Shown: positions 27,462-36,026 of the stretch, in pieces
Layout: each line of letters starts with the position of its first letter
Numbering within the stretch: position 1 is the first letter of the stretch
The notes under the pieces: generated by a model
Told to the model about the DNA's origin: nothing
Database searches by the model: none
What the model saw: the letters and a program-made list of their open reading frames with translations, nothing else
Position numbers and translations under genes: made by a program
Assembly: GCF_029239295.1 (NCBI RefSeq)
Contig: NZ_JAQZBC010000006.1
Location: 62,001-126,000, forward strand
Length of the DNA stretch: 64,000 nt
Origin: Sphingomonas sp.
Lineage (GTDB): Bacteria > Pseudomonadota > Alphaproteobacteria > Sphingomonadales > Sphingomonadaceae
Direction of reading: 5' to 3'

Positions 27462-27606
27462 CAGGATTACAGGCTGACGATCCGGTTGGCAGCGTTACGC
27501 AGGATCACCCGCAGACTGAGGCAAACGCCGGATCGAGATCGAAGGCTCTTCGTTCAGGCCGTCTGAATCGCGTCGTCACCCGAAACCTAAAGGCAAGGAG
27601 CTTCTC

Positions 27607-28098
27607 ATGGCTGCAAAAACGCTCGAAACGCTGTTCCACGACACGCTCAGGGACATCTACTACGCTGAGCGCAAGATCCTCAAGTCACTCCCCAAGATGG
27701 CCCGCGCAGCGCAGTCTGAGGAATTGAAAGCGGCATTCCAGAAGCACAAGGACCAGACTGAGGGCCAGATCGAACGACTTCAGCAAGTGTTCGAGATCAT
27801 TGGCAAGCCGGCACGTGGAAAGACCTGCGACGCGATCGAGGGCATTCTCGCCGAAGGCGAGGAGATCATGGAGGAGTACAAGGATACTCCCGCGCTCGAC
27901 GCCGGCCTGCTCGCGGCTGCCCAGGCGGTCGAGCATTATGAAATCACGCGCTATGGCACACTGAAGCGGTGGGCAACGGTGCTGAAGCTCAACGATGCCG
28001 TGAAGCTGCTGGACGAAACGCTTCAAGAAGAGTCTCAGACCGATGAAGACCTCACCACGATTGCAGACGCTACCGTGAACGCCGAAGCACTGGCGTAA
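27607..28098 (+). CDS. YciE/YciF-type ferritin-like protein (DUF892)
   Basis: 163 aa; TLETLFHDTLRDIYYAERKILKSLPKMARAAQSEELKAAFQKHKDQTEGQIERLQQVFE with repeated E..H-type helices. Confidence 0.92.
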   Translation: MAAKTLETLFHDTLRDIYYAERKILKSLPKMARAAQSEELKAAFQKHKDQTEGQIERLQQVFEIIGKPARGKTCDAIEGILAEGEEIMEEYKDTPALDAGLLAAAQAVEHYEITRYGTLKRWATVLKLNDAVKLLDETLQEESQTDEDLTTIADATVNAEALA

Positions 28099-28439
28099 GA
28101 CTGTGCCGCGCTATCACGCTTTCTGAGCGCGGCCCACTTGGTCTTATTAGAAGGCTGGTGAATAAACTCACCGGCCTTCTTCGACTTCAGGGCGGCTCCG
28201 CTTGAACCGCGTTTTTCAGCCAGCGAGGCAGCCAAAGCAGTAGTCGTGGGCGCCTCTCGCGAGCGATAGCTCGCTAGTCGATTGGAGCTGCCGCACCCGC
28301 GGCCAGTGTTCCCCCCTCCCCTGTAAGCCATTGATATTCTATAGGCGGCGTTGTGCCCTAGATGGGCAAGACCCATTGGTTTGCTTGGACATTTTTGGTC
28401 CACGACGAAAGCGTGAGGTTCAGCAGGTCGAACCTGCAG

Positions 28440-29708
28440 TTACGCCGACGCGCCGGGTGCCAGGTGGTCAGTAGCCCACTTCATATAAAAGAGTAGGAAT
28501 GGATCGGTAATGATGAGCGCATCCTCGCTCTCGACCCATTCGAGTGGCGGTTCGCCCTCGATCTTTTCTCGGGCGACCTTGCTCATGTTGCTGAGCGCTG
28601 AAGTGATCTCATGCTTTGCCGGCATGGAACCGGGTTTAAGCAAGCCCTGTAGCGCTACGCGAAGATCCTCGTACTCGGTGCGCTGCTGAGGGCCCAATGC
28701 CGCGAGAGCCGTCAGGATTGCAGAGTACTTATCTTGACTACGTCCGTCCTTAAACTCGCGTAGCATCCGCTTTTTCTTCGCATCGGGACCCTGCCGCAGC
28801 TTGCTATATTTCGGAAACCCTTTGCTCTTGGCGATTTCAGCAAGCGCAGCATCTAGCTCGCCAACTACAATCTCTTGCTTTACGACTGCACGTGACGAGA
28901 TGCCGCTGGCGATACAAAGCTCGCTGCAGATTTCCTGAACCAATAACGGGTTGCCGAAACCCTCTTCGCAAATCTTCTTGTTCAAGCCTGGATCGTTGGT
29001 GACATTGAGCGCGTCGAAACCGCGACTGGGTATCTGCAGAAGATCATCCAAGTCCCACGGCGGGATCTCCACGTGCTTGAAGCGCCCCTCGAGTTCCTGT
29101 TCGACAGTCATCGGATCGAACGCCCGGTGGGGAACGGCGAGAAGAATAACCGCCAAACCTTTGAACACAGCGCCCTTCAGTGCCCGAATAATCGCGCGCT
29201 GTACGCTTTTGTCGATGTAGTGGAAGTCATCGACCAAAAGGGACACGTCACGTTCAACCAGGGAATCGAGCGCGGCCCGTTGCGTGTTGATCGTGTATGT
29301 AACGGAGCGCTCGTGAGTTTTCCCTTGAGCTGACCCGCTTCGGACGCTTGCTTTCACTCCGGGTATTGATCCCTCGAGCACGGCTTCGTCGGTGGCCGTA
29401 CCAGTTCCTGCGACCTTGCGGGACCTCTGCGATCCCACTTCCAAGGTGTAGGCGATCTGTTCCCAAAAGTCCTCTTCGGACTTAACCTGTCCTCCCTCGA
29501 TCGTGACACTATCGCCGGTCTGATCAAGGACGTGATTGCATAGGACGGTCTTGCCGGACTTGGTCGATCCGGTGACCACGTTTATCGAGTATCCTCGACT
29601 AAGCGCATCTTTGACGCGCTTCTCTAGACCTAGGTGCTCGCGGCTGACGTAGGTGATTGATGGCTGCCCGCCGGGCGTGAAAACTTCCTTGAGCTTCAGT
29701 GTCTTCAT
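28440..29708 (-). CDS. Stand-alone P-loop (AAA/STAND-like) ATPase
   Basis: Walker A VTGSTKSGKT, Walker B VSLLVDDFHYI, following strand AVILLAVPHRAF; C-terminal winged-helix-like region ending TDPFLLFYMKWA. Confidence 0.75.
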   Translation of the reverse strand: MKTLKLKEVFTPGGQPSITYVSREHLGLEKRVKDALSRGYSINVVTGSTKSGKTVLCNHVLDQTGDSVTIEGGQVKSEEDFWEQIAYTLEVGSQRSRKVAGTGTATDEAVLEGSIPGVKASVRSGSAQGKTHERSVTYTINTQRAALDSLVERDVSLLVDDFHYIDKSVQRAIIRALKGAVFKGLAVILLAVPHRAFDPMTVEQELEGRFKHVEIPPWDLDDLLQIPSRGFDALNVTNDPGLNKKICEEGFGNPLLVQEICSELCIASGISSRAVVKQEIVVGELDAALAEIAKSKGFPKYSKLRQGPDAKKKRMLREFKDGRSQDKYSAILTALAALGPQQRTEYEDLRVALQGLLKPGSMPAKHEITSALSNMSKVAREKIEGEPPLEWVESEDALIITDPFLLFYMKWATDHLAPGASA

Positions 29709-29972
29709 GTTTTCGCCTGCCTTGCCGCGCCGCGCCAACTCTGGAGCAGCCGTGCGATAACGGCAAGCGCTAGACCAGGCGCTCACGCGTGCCCGTTCGG
29801 CCCCAGCGATTCCCGCGTGTTTCCCGACCGCTAGTCCTCTGGCTGGTATCGCGCCACAGGCGCTAGTGATCGGTCCAAAAGGTTAGACATGCGGCGCGGG
29901 ACTGCGCAGAACCGCGTGCCTCATTAGTGGCATGTTAGACGGGCCATGCGGTTGAAATTTCGCCTTTATGCA

Positions 29973-29988
29973 AGGCCCGGTCGGGCCT
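29973..29988 (-). terminator. Hairpin downstream of the minus-strand three-gene operon, possible terminator
   Basis: AGGCCC-GGTC-GGGCCT perfect 6-bp stem about 42 nt past the operon's last stop; no good U-tract. Confidence 0.35.
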
Positions 29989-30030
29989 CCACATGAAGCC
30001 TCCCGCAGCTTTGAGCGCGCCGAAGACGGG

Positions 30031-30654
30031 TTAGTAGGATAGCTTACGATAATCGGCTAGGCGCACGGTCTTCTTGCTAAAGAGTGCGAGCAACTTACGC
30101 CGTACTTCTCGCTGCTTGGCTCCCTTTCGCGCCACCGACGGCGTGAAGACGGAGGCATGTGCCGGCTTGTCAGGGAGCGCCGTGTCGTAAACCATGCACA
30201 TGCGCTCACTGCCGTCCTCGAAGACAAGCGAGCGGAGATCACCCGCGCTAGTCTGCATCACAAGCTGAATTCCTCTTTCCTGAGGAGGCAACTTCGAAGC
30301 GCCGGTGGCTTTAATCGCATTAATGGCTGCTTGTAGCTCACTGTCCTGAGCCAGGGCCTCGCGAAACAAAGATAAGTCTATCGTTGTAGCATCTTGAAAG
30401 GCCAGCGGACTAATGACTCCAGTCACAGGGTCGAGATGTATCGGGTCCACAATGAACTTGGTGAGAAGTTCATTGTCTTCTACGCGGCCCGGTGAATGCC
30501 CGCTAATGCTCTCGGCTTCGCACTCTCCTTTGCTATACGCTGCATATACTGCGTCTTGTAAGCCCGCGCCCCTTAAGCATAACTCGCCAAATATGATCGC
30601 GCATGAGGGCTTGCTGGGTTGTTCGGCTTGATCCACGCCGGATCCCTCAATCAT
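30031..30654 (-). CDS. Unknown protein C of three-gene operon
   Basis: 207 aa; ATG overlaps upstream stop (ATGA); core LLTKFIVDPIHLDPVTGVISPLAFQDATTIDLSLFREAL and C-terminal HASVFTPSVARKGAKQREVRRKLLALFSKK. Confidence 0.7.
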   Translation of the reverse strand: MIEGSGVDQAEQPSKPSCAIIFGELCLRGAGLQDAVYAAYSKGECEAESISGHSPGRVEDNELLTKFIVDPIHLDPVTGVISPLAFQDATTIDLSLFREALAQDSELQAAINAIKATGASKLPPQERGIQLVMQTSAGDLRSLVFEDGSERMCMVYDTALPDKPAHASVFTPSVARKGAKQREVRRKLLALFSKKTVRLADYRKLSY

Positions 30655-31205
30655 TTCCGATTGTTGAGATATGCAGAGGCTAGAGCCCAGGCGACGCCCT
30701 CAGGAAGACCTACATCAGGCATGTCTTCTTCGTTGTCGACCTGAGGTCGACCTTTGACCTCGATCAGGTAACCGACTTTTCCGTCTTCAAGAATCTCAAT
30801 GTCGGCGTACAGTTTTTCGTCGGACCAAAACAAACCCGTGCGGCCGTCAGCGCCAACACTGGCCATTGGAATGGGGAACGGGAGATTGCGCAAGCGCTTA
30901 ATCAGCTCAACAGTCGCATCGACGGCTTCCTTCACAGGCGGGCAAGAGCCGGGGCCGGCCCAGCCGGGCTCGACATTCTTCATTCGATACAATCGACGAA
31001 GTTGGCGATCAGCTGGCATTTCAGAAACGGCATGATATGCGGACGTGTCTACGATTGTTCCTCCATTAAGACTGAAGGAGGCCGAACGCGCGGCCGCGGT
31101 GCACGTCTTCGCCCACGCGTCTGTAAACTGCTTGAGTCCCGTGATGTTCGAGGCTGCCAGCGACGTCTCACCGTTTTTATCGATAATCTGATTTGATTGC
31201 GTCAT
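30651..31205 (-). CDS. Unknown protein B of three-gene operon
   Basis: 184 aa; LYRMKNVEPGWAGPGSCPPVKEAVDATVELIKRLRNLPFPIPMASVGADGRTGLFWSDEKLYADIEILEDGKVGYLIEVKG. Confidence 0.7.
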   Translation of the reverse strand: MTQSNQIIDKNGETSLAASNITGLKQFTDAWAKTCTAAARSASFSLNGGTIVDTSAYHAVSEMPADRQLRRLYRMKNVEPGWAGPGSCPPVKEAVDATVELIKRLRNLPFPIPMASVGADGRTGLFWSDEKLYADIEILEDGKVGYLIEVKGRPQVDNEEDMPDVGLPEGVAWALASAYLNNRK

Positions 31206-31208
31206 CTA

Positions 31209-32036
31209 TCAGCACCCAATCGCAGCGAGGTAATCATCGCTAAGCACTTGGGCTAAAATGGTCTTTTGGAACTCGTGAAGGTTCTTTATTAGATCTCCAA
31301 CAATCTCGGCCTCACGCCCCCGCTCGACTAAAAGGGGCGGCTGACCCTCTACGTCAAACATATCACCTGTAAGCACCGTTAGATCCGCCACGCGTCTCAC
31401 TATGTTATGAGGGGCTCGAGCTTGGTCAGCTACAGTTACGTTGACGTTAACGAGGCGCCGCCGCATCGGGGACTGTGGGATGAAAACACCGAAATGCGAG
31501 TGCCAAGGCTGGTCAGACGCACGATCGTACATCGTAACCCACCTAGTTCCTTCACGGAACACCTCCCCTGCAGGAGGATTACCCTCCACTGCCAAGAAAA
31601 CGTCTTCGTACTGCAGAAGAACAGACGCAATCGCTGGCACTGTTCCAAGATAAACTGGAACGAGGGCAAGCGCGACCTTACTGGCAAAATCGAAGAACCC
31701 AGACCAGCTGTCATACTTGCGAACTGTGAGGGTGAGCGCCTGCATTTCACACTTCAGCTCGGCTTCGATCTGACCGTCCGTTGCGAACCTTTGAAACGAG
31801 ACGCCCACGGGGAGGTTCGTAGGTATGCCCGAACCAAACACGAATTGCGGCATAACCTGCTGCTGCCTTCCCGGCAGCCCGTTTTCCGTTGCAAGCGCTG
31901 CTGCCTGCACCGTCAGGGCTTCGAAAGTTGGAGCATCAATTGGCGTCACAAACCGGATCACCAAAGCGCAGCTTTCGATCGCGTTGTGCCCGGCGAGCGG
32001 TTCAAACGACAGGGTCATCGGCTCGCATTCTCGCAT
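31209..32036 (-). CDS. TIGR04255-like protein (protein A of three-gene operon)
   Basis: About 275 aa; central LTLTVRKYDSWSGFFDFASKVALALVPVYLGTVPAIASVLLQYEDVFLAV resembles the SY-W-F/alpha/beta-strand core of TIGR04255. Start uncertain. Confidence 0.6.
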   Translation of the reverse strand: MRECEPMTLSFEPLAGHNAIESCALVIRFVTPIDAPTFEALTVQAAALATENGLPGRQQQVMPQFVFGSGIPTNLPVGVSFQRFATDGQIEAELKCEMQALTLTVRKYDSWSGFFDFASKVALALVPVYLGTVPAIASVLLQYEDVFLAVEGNPPAGEVFREGTRWVTMYDRASDQPWHSHFGVFIPQSPMRRRLVNVNVTVADQARAPHNIVRRVADLTVLTGDMFDVEGQPPLLVERGREAEIVGDLIKNLHEFQKTILAQVLSDDYLAAIGC

Positions 32037-32403
32037 TCCTTTGTTCGATCGCAAGCGCGTCGTGCTGTCAACGCGCCACATGCGCCGCCATATGGCGATG
32101 ACACGCGTTTCGGCAAACTTTCATCGCTGCCTGAACCGGGATGCGGTTGGAAGCAAGGCCGGCGTCGGAGTGAGCGCTGACGTCAACTGTCTTGCCTTTG
32201 AGCCCGGCGCAGAACGCGGGCGAGATCCCGGCTGCTTTTTGGATCTTACAGGTCCTTTGCAACTACGGCCGCGATAGCGAGCGAGGTAGCAATCTGGTCG
32301 ATAACGTTTTCACCTATCGCCTCTGCCGCTTTGATCCCCGTAGGATCGCCTCCAAAGCTTCCTCAGTACTCGCGTCCATCGTCTCCCCCCACAGCCGGCC
32401 AGT

Positions 32404-32436
32404 CCGGTATCGCACCGGTATCGCACCGGTATCGCA
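32404..32436. repeat. Three perfect tandem copies of the 11-bp unit CCGGTATCGCA
   Basis: Read directly: CCGGTATCGCA CCGGTATCGCA CCGGTATCGCA. Confidence 0.9.
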
Positions 32437-32544
32437 AACGATCATATTCAGGCCGCGGTAACAAGCCGAATGGTGCAGCGTCTCTCGGTGATTGAGGTTT
32501 AGGTGCAGGATTGGGAGCAATCGCACTGCAGTGCGCAGGGGTAC

Positions 32545-33084
32545 TCAGCCAGATCGCCTCGTTGCCCTGAGGCTCGCTTGGGCGTCCGCCTCTACGTCCC
32601 CGAGCAGCCGTTCCCACCAAGCGATTGCGCGCGAGAGTGCTTCATTGCGAGTGAGGACCTCGGCGCCAACGAGTAGATCGTCCGCTTCATCGTCCGTGCC
32701 TCGCGGCTCGAGAACGTATTCGTCGGACTTGTACTCCTTCAGTAGTAGGTTGCGCTCGCGCTCAATGAAGTCGTGAAACACATCGTCTGCCCTCGATCCG
32801 GCTTGAACCCTCCTCCACTGACTCTTCACTGCGTCGCGGAGGTGATCGCTTCTTTCCCCGTCTACCTTGGCGAGAACATGCCCGACCGAGCGCAGCAAAA
32901 CCAGCACAGTGAACCAGCGTAACCGGCGCTCCAAAGGCGTCGTGGCGGACCGAAATTCCCTGGCCGCGTGGTGGCAGTCGCGCAGCACTCGACGAGCTGC
33001 CACCGCATCAGCTCTTGCGCCAAAAGGATCGTTGCGGTCGGTGCGGAACTGTCGCTCGCCGCGGTTCGGGAAGGTCTTAGCCAT
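32545..33084 (-). CDS. Hypothetical protein
   Basis: 179-aa ORF; ERRLRWFTVLVLLRSVGHVLAKVDGE and FIERERNLLLKEYK look like a folded helical protein. Confidence 0.55.
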   Translation of the reverse strand: MAKTFPNRGERQFRTDRNDPFGARADAVAARRVLRDCHHAAREFRSATTPLERRLRWFTVLVLLRSVGHVLAKVDGERSDHLRDAVKSQWRRVQAGSRADDVFHDFIERERNLLLKEYKSDEYVLEPRGTDDEADDLLVGAEVLTRNEALSRAIAWWERLLGDVEADAQASLRATRRSG

Positions 33085-33330
33085 ATGCGACCTTATATAG
33101 GTTCAAGATCAGCCCTACGCTTCGGCCTTGAGCCAATTACGTTCTTGGCGTGTTCCCTTCACCCGCTCCATCGATATTCAACGATCTTCTCCGAGTACGC
33201 GCCAGGCCGGTGCGGTAAAAGTGCGGTAGATAACCGTTGGACCGTCGGCGAGCTCCCTCCGCGTTGCGCAGGGCGGTAAAGCCAAGTTCCCCGCCCCGCT
33301 CAGATAGCCACGGTTCAGCTTCGCGGCTCT

Positions 33331-34164
33331 ATGCGCGCGGCGATGTTTACGCGTACTCTGATCACCGCCGGCTCGCTCCTGGCCGCTTCCCCCGCCCTTG
33401 CTTGGGGGGCCAACGGCCACCGCATTACCGGCGCCATCGCCGAACAGAATTTAAGCGGGCTGGCGAAGGCCAATGTGCAACTGCTGATAGGATCCGAAAC
33501 CCTTGCGGAAGCCGCGACGTGGCCGGACGACATGAAGTCGGACCCCGCACCGTTCTGGCAGAAGACTGCCAGCCCGTGGCACTATGTCACCGTTGCTGCC
33601 GGCGACATCTACAAGCCCAGCATGGCGCCTGCCGACGGAGACGCCATCACCGCGCTCACCAGATTCACGGCAACGCTGCAGGATCCCACCGCCGGTCTTG
33701 AGGACAAGCGTATTGCCCTGCGCTTCGTCGTTCACATCATTGGCGATTTGCATCAGCCGCTTCATGTCGGCCGCGGAAACGACCGCGGAGGGAATGACAC
33801 CTCCGTGGCGTTCTTCAACCGGCCGACCAATCTGCATTCTCTCTGGGATTCCGGGCTGATCGAGCAGAAGCAGTTGTCATTCTCGGAATATGCGAGCTTC
33901 CTCTCGCGTTCGATCACGCCGGAGAATGTTGTTGCGTGGAGTGATCCGCGCCCCGGCACCTGGATGACCGAAAGCGTAAAGCTAAGAGAGCAAATCTACC
34001 CGCAGGATCCAAAACTCTCCTGGTCGTACGCATACCAACACCGTTCCGCTCTCGATGAGCGCCTCAAACAGGCGGGCGTGCGCATTGCAACTTACCTGAA
34101 CTGGTTGTTCGCCCCCGGCGACCCTCGCAAGCTGTCGAAATCACCCTTGCTGTTTGCAGAATAG
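33331..34164 (+). CDS. Secreted S1/P1-family zinc nuclease
   Basis: Signal peptide then mature W of ALAWGANGHRITGAIAEQNL; WHYVTVA; FVVHIIGDLHQPLHVG; NLHSLWDSGLI. Confidence 0.93.
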   Translation: MRAAMFTRTLITAGSLLAASPALAWGANGHRITGAIAEQNLSGLAKANVQLLIGSETLAEAATWPDDMKSDPAPFWQKTASPWHYVTVAAGDIYKPSMAPADGDAITALTRFTATLQDPTAGLEDKRIALRFVVHIIGDLHQPLHVGRGNDRGGNDTSVAFFNRPTNLHSLWDSGLIEQKQLSFSEYASFLSRSITPENVVAWSDPRPGTWMTESVKLREQIYPQDPKLSWSYAYQHRSALDERLKQAGVRIATYLNWLFAPGDPRKLSKSPLLFAE

Positions 34165-34310
34165 TGGCCTTGGGCTTTCGGTAGAAAGCCTACGCTTCGA
34201 AGCGGGCAAGCACATCGGGCACCGTGCCGATTAGCGTCCCAATGACGATTTGCACTGCCGCCTTCTCTCGCCGATGATCAGCCCGCGCCGCCCCCAACAG
34301 CAAAGGCTCT

Positions 34311-34811
34311 TTGATGCTCCACTCCCTTCACCCGCTTGCGCAACAAGCAGCTGCGCTGCTGAGCCAGGATCGTCAGACCATTGCAGTTGCCGATGGCGCG
34401 ACCGGCGGGTTGATCCTTGCAGGGTTGCTGACGGTGCCGGGCGCGACACGCTTCTGTCGGGGCGGCGGCGTGGTCTATTCGATGAAGGGACGCGATGTCC
34501 TGCTCGGGCTGCCGCGCGCCGAACTGGCCGGAATGGAATCCGTGACGGAAGCCTATGCGCTATTACAGGCTCGCGGCATCCGCGATCGATTCGGTGCCGA
34601 TTGGGGGATCGCGGAAACAGGCTCCGCTGGCCCCGATCAGCATCCGCGCGGTGCGCCTGCCGGGCGCAGCTGCATTGCTGTTGTGGGGCCCGATGTGGCG
34701 ATCGCGACGACCGTTGACACCGCGTCCGCGGACCGGATCGCCAACATGGAGGCGTTCGCCCAGGCAGCGCTGACCTTCCTTGTCGCTACACTGGAAGGCC
34801 AAACCGCCTGA
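34311..34811 (+). CDS. CinA C-terminal-domain family protein (divergent)
   Basis: ATGGLILAGLLTVPGATRFCRGGGVVYSMKGRDVLLGLP and ETGSAGPDQHPRGAPAGRSCIAVVGP. Confidence 0.8.
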   Translation: MMLHSLHPLAQQAAALLSQDRQTIAVADGATGGLILAGLLTVPGATRFCRGGGVVYSMKGRDVLLGLPRAELAGMESVTEAYALLQARGIRDRFGADWGIAETGSAGPDQHPRGAPAGRSCIAVVGPDVAIATTVDTASADRIANMEAFAQAALTFLVATLEGQTA

Positions 34812-34836
34812 TGCCTGCGCCGCGCGGCGGCTCACC

Positions 34837-35496
34837 TCAGCCGTCGCGGCAGGCCAGCGCTCGTTCGAACACCGCCTCGAACATCGGCGCGGTCAGCCGC
34901 CCGGTGTTCTGATTGTAGCGCGAACAATGGTAGCTATCGATCAGCAAGCGCCCGTCCGGCATGCGATGCTCCGCCAGATGGCCGAACTTCGCCTTGGGCA
35001 AGCGACCGCCGAGTGCCTTTACCGTCGACTGATGGGCAATCTGGCCCAGCGCGACGAATACCTTGGCCTTGGGCAATGCAGCGATGGGTGCTTCCAGGAA
35101 GGGTCGGCAGGTGCGAATTTCCTCAGGCGTCGGCTTGTTCTCGGGCGGGAGGCAGCGCACCGCGTTGATGAGCATCGCCCCGCGAAGCTGCAGCCCGTCG
35201 TCCGGCCGTGCATCAAACCGTCCTTCGCTCAGGCCGTATTTATCCAGCGTGGCATACAGCAACTCGCCCGCATAATCGCCAGTGAACGGCCGGCCGGTGC
35301 GATTCGCGCCATGCTTCCCCGGCGCCAGCCCGACGATCACCAACCAGGCATCGGGATCGCCAAACGCCGGGACCGGAGCATTCCACCACGTCGGATATTC
35401 GGCCTGCAGCGCGTGGCGGAAGGCGGCAAGACGCGGACACAAGGGGCAATCATGGGGCGGTTCAGTGGCGGGCAAGGCGGAGAGTGCGTGATCCAT
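34837..35496 (-). CDS. Uracil-DNA glycosylase, type 5 (UDGb)-like
   Basis: CPLCPRL, VPAFGDPDAWLVIVGLAPGKHGANRTGRPFTGDYAGELL, CLPPENKPTPEEIRTCRPFL, DSYHCSRYNQNTGRL. Confidence 0.9.
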   Translation of the reverse strand: MDHALSALPATEPPHDCPLCPRLAAFRHALQAEYPTWWNAPVPAFGDPDAWLVIVGLAPGKHGANRTGRPFTGDYAGELLYATLDKYGLSEGRFDARPDDGLQLRGAMLINAVRCLPPENKPTPEEIRTCRPFLEAPIAALPKAKVFVALGQIAHQSTVKALGGRLPKAKFGHLAEHRMPDGRLLIDSYHCSRYNQNTGRLTAPMFEAVFERALACRDG

Positions 35497-35519
35497 CGCG
35501 GTGCGATAGGCGCAGTGGC

Positions 35520-36026
35520 ATGATGCGCTCAACCTATGTCGTGGGAATTGGGTCGAACCGGCGCGGCGTTCATGGGTCGCCCGCGGCGGAAGTTGCAGCC
35601 GCGCTGGCCGCGCTGCCCGGTCGCGTGATCGATGTCGCGCCGATCTTCCCCACCGCACCGCTCGGCCCTTCCATCAGGCGATACGCCAATACCGCGGCCG
35701 TGCTGGAGAGCGAGCTCGCGCCGGGCGACCTGCTGCACCGGCTGAAGACGATCGAGCACACCTTCGGCCGCCGGCGCGGCCAGCGCTGGGGCGCCCGCGT
35801 GATCGATCTCGACATCCTGTTGTGGTCAGGCGGAACCTGGGAAGAGCCAGGCCTGATCGTCCCCCACACCGCTTTTCGCACCCGTGATTTCGTGCTGGGT
35901 CCGCTCGCCAGGGTCGTGCCCGGCTGGCGGGATCCGATCAGTGGATTGACTGTGCGACACCTCAATGCCCGGTTGACCCGCCGCCGCGCTCTGCCTAGGC
36001 GCAGCGGCGCTGGTGAGGGTCCGTAG
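35520..36026 (+). CDS. folK: 2-amino-4-hydroxy-6-hydroxymethyldihydropteridine pyrophosphokinase
   Basis: VVGIGSNRRG, LKTIEHTFGRRRGQRWGARVIDLDILLWSG, VPHTAFRTRDFVLGPLA. Confidence 0.92.
   Translation: MMRSTYVVGIGSNRRGVHGSPAAEVAAALAALPGRVIDVAPIFPTAPLGPSIRRYANTAAVLESELAPGDLLHRLKTIEHTFGRRRGQRWGARVIDLDILLWSGGTWEEPGLIVPHTAFRTRDFVLGPLARVVPGWRDPISGLTVRHLNARLTRRRALPRRSGAGEGP

Noticed and set aside
28416-28440. tRNA T-arm-like palindrome GCAGGTTCGACCTGC (minus strand) just after the ATPase gene, considered as a tRNA remnant/att site
   Set aside because: No matching acceptor, D or anticodon arms could be read around it; too short to support a tRNA fragment.
31407-32180. 257-aa plus-strand ORF opposite operon gene A
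   Set aside because: Overlaps the better-supported minus-strand TIGR04255-like gene; composition (Arg/His/Cys-rich) looks like a shadow ORF.
32258-32380. Minus-strand fragment (MDASTEEALEAILRGSKRQRR and, in another frame, DPTGIKAAEAIGENVIDQIATSLAIAAVVAKDL) considered as a frameshifted small gene
   Set aside because: The two pieces are in different frames and neither shows a recognised domain; cannot distinguish decay from chance.
33207-33230. Short direct repeat GTGCGGTAAAAGTGCGGTA near the island edge, considered as an attachment site
   Set aside because: No second matching copy recognised at the other edge and no integrase visible in the window.
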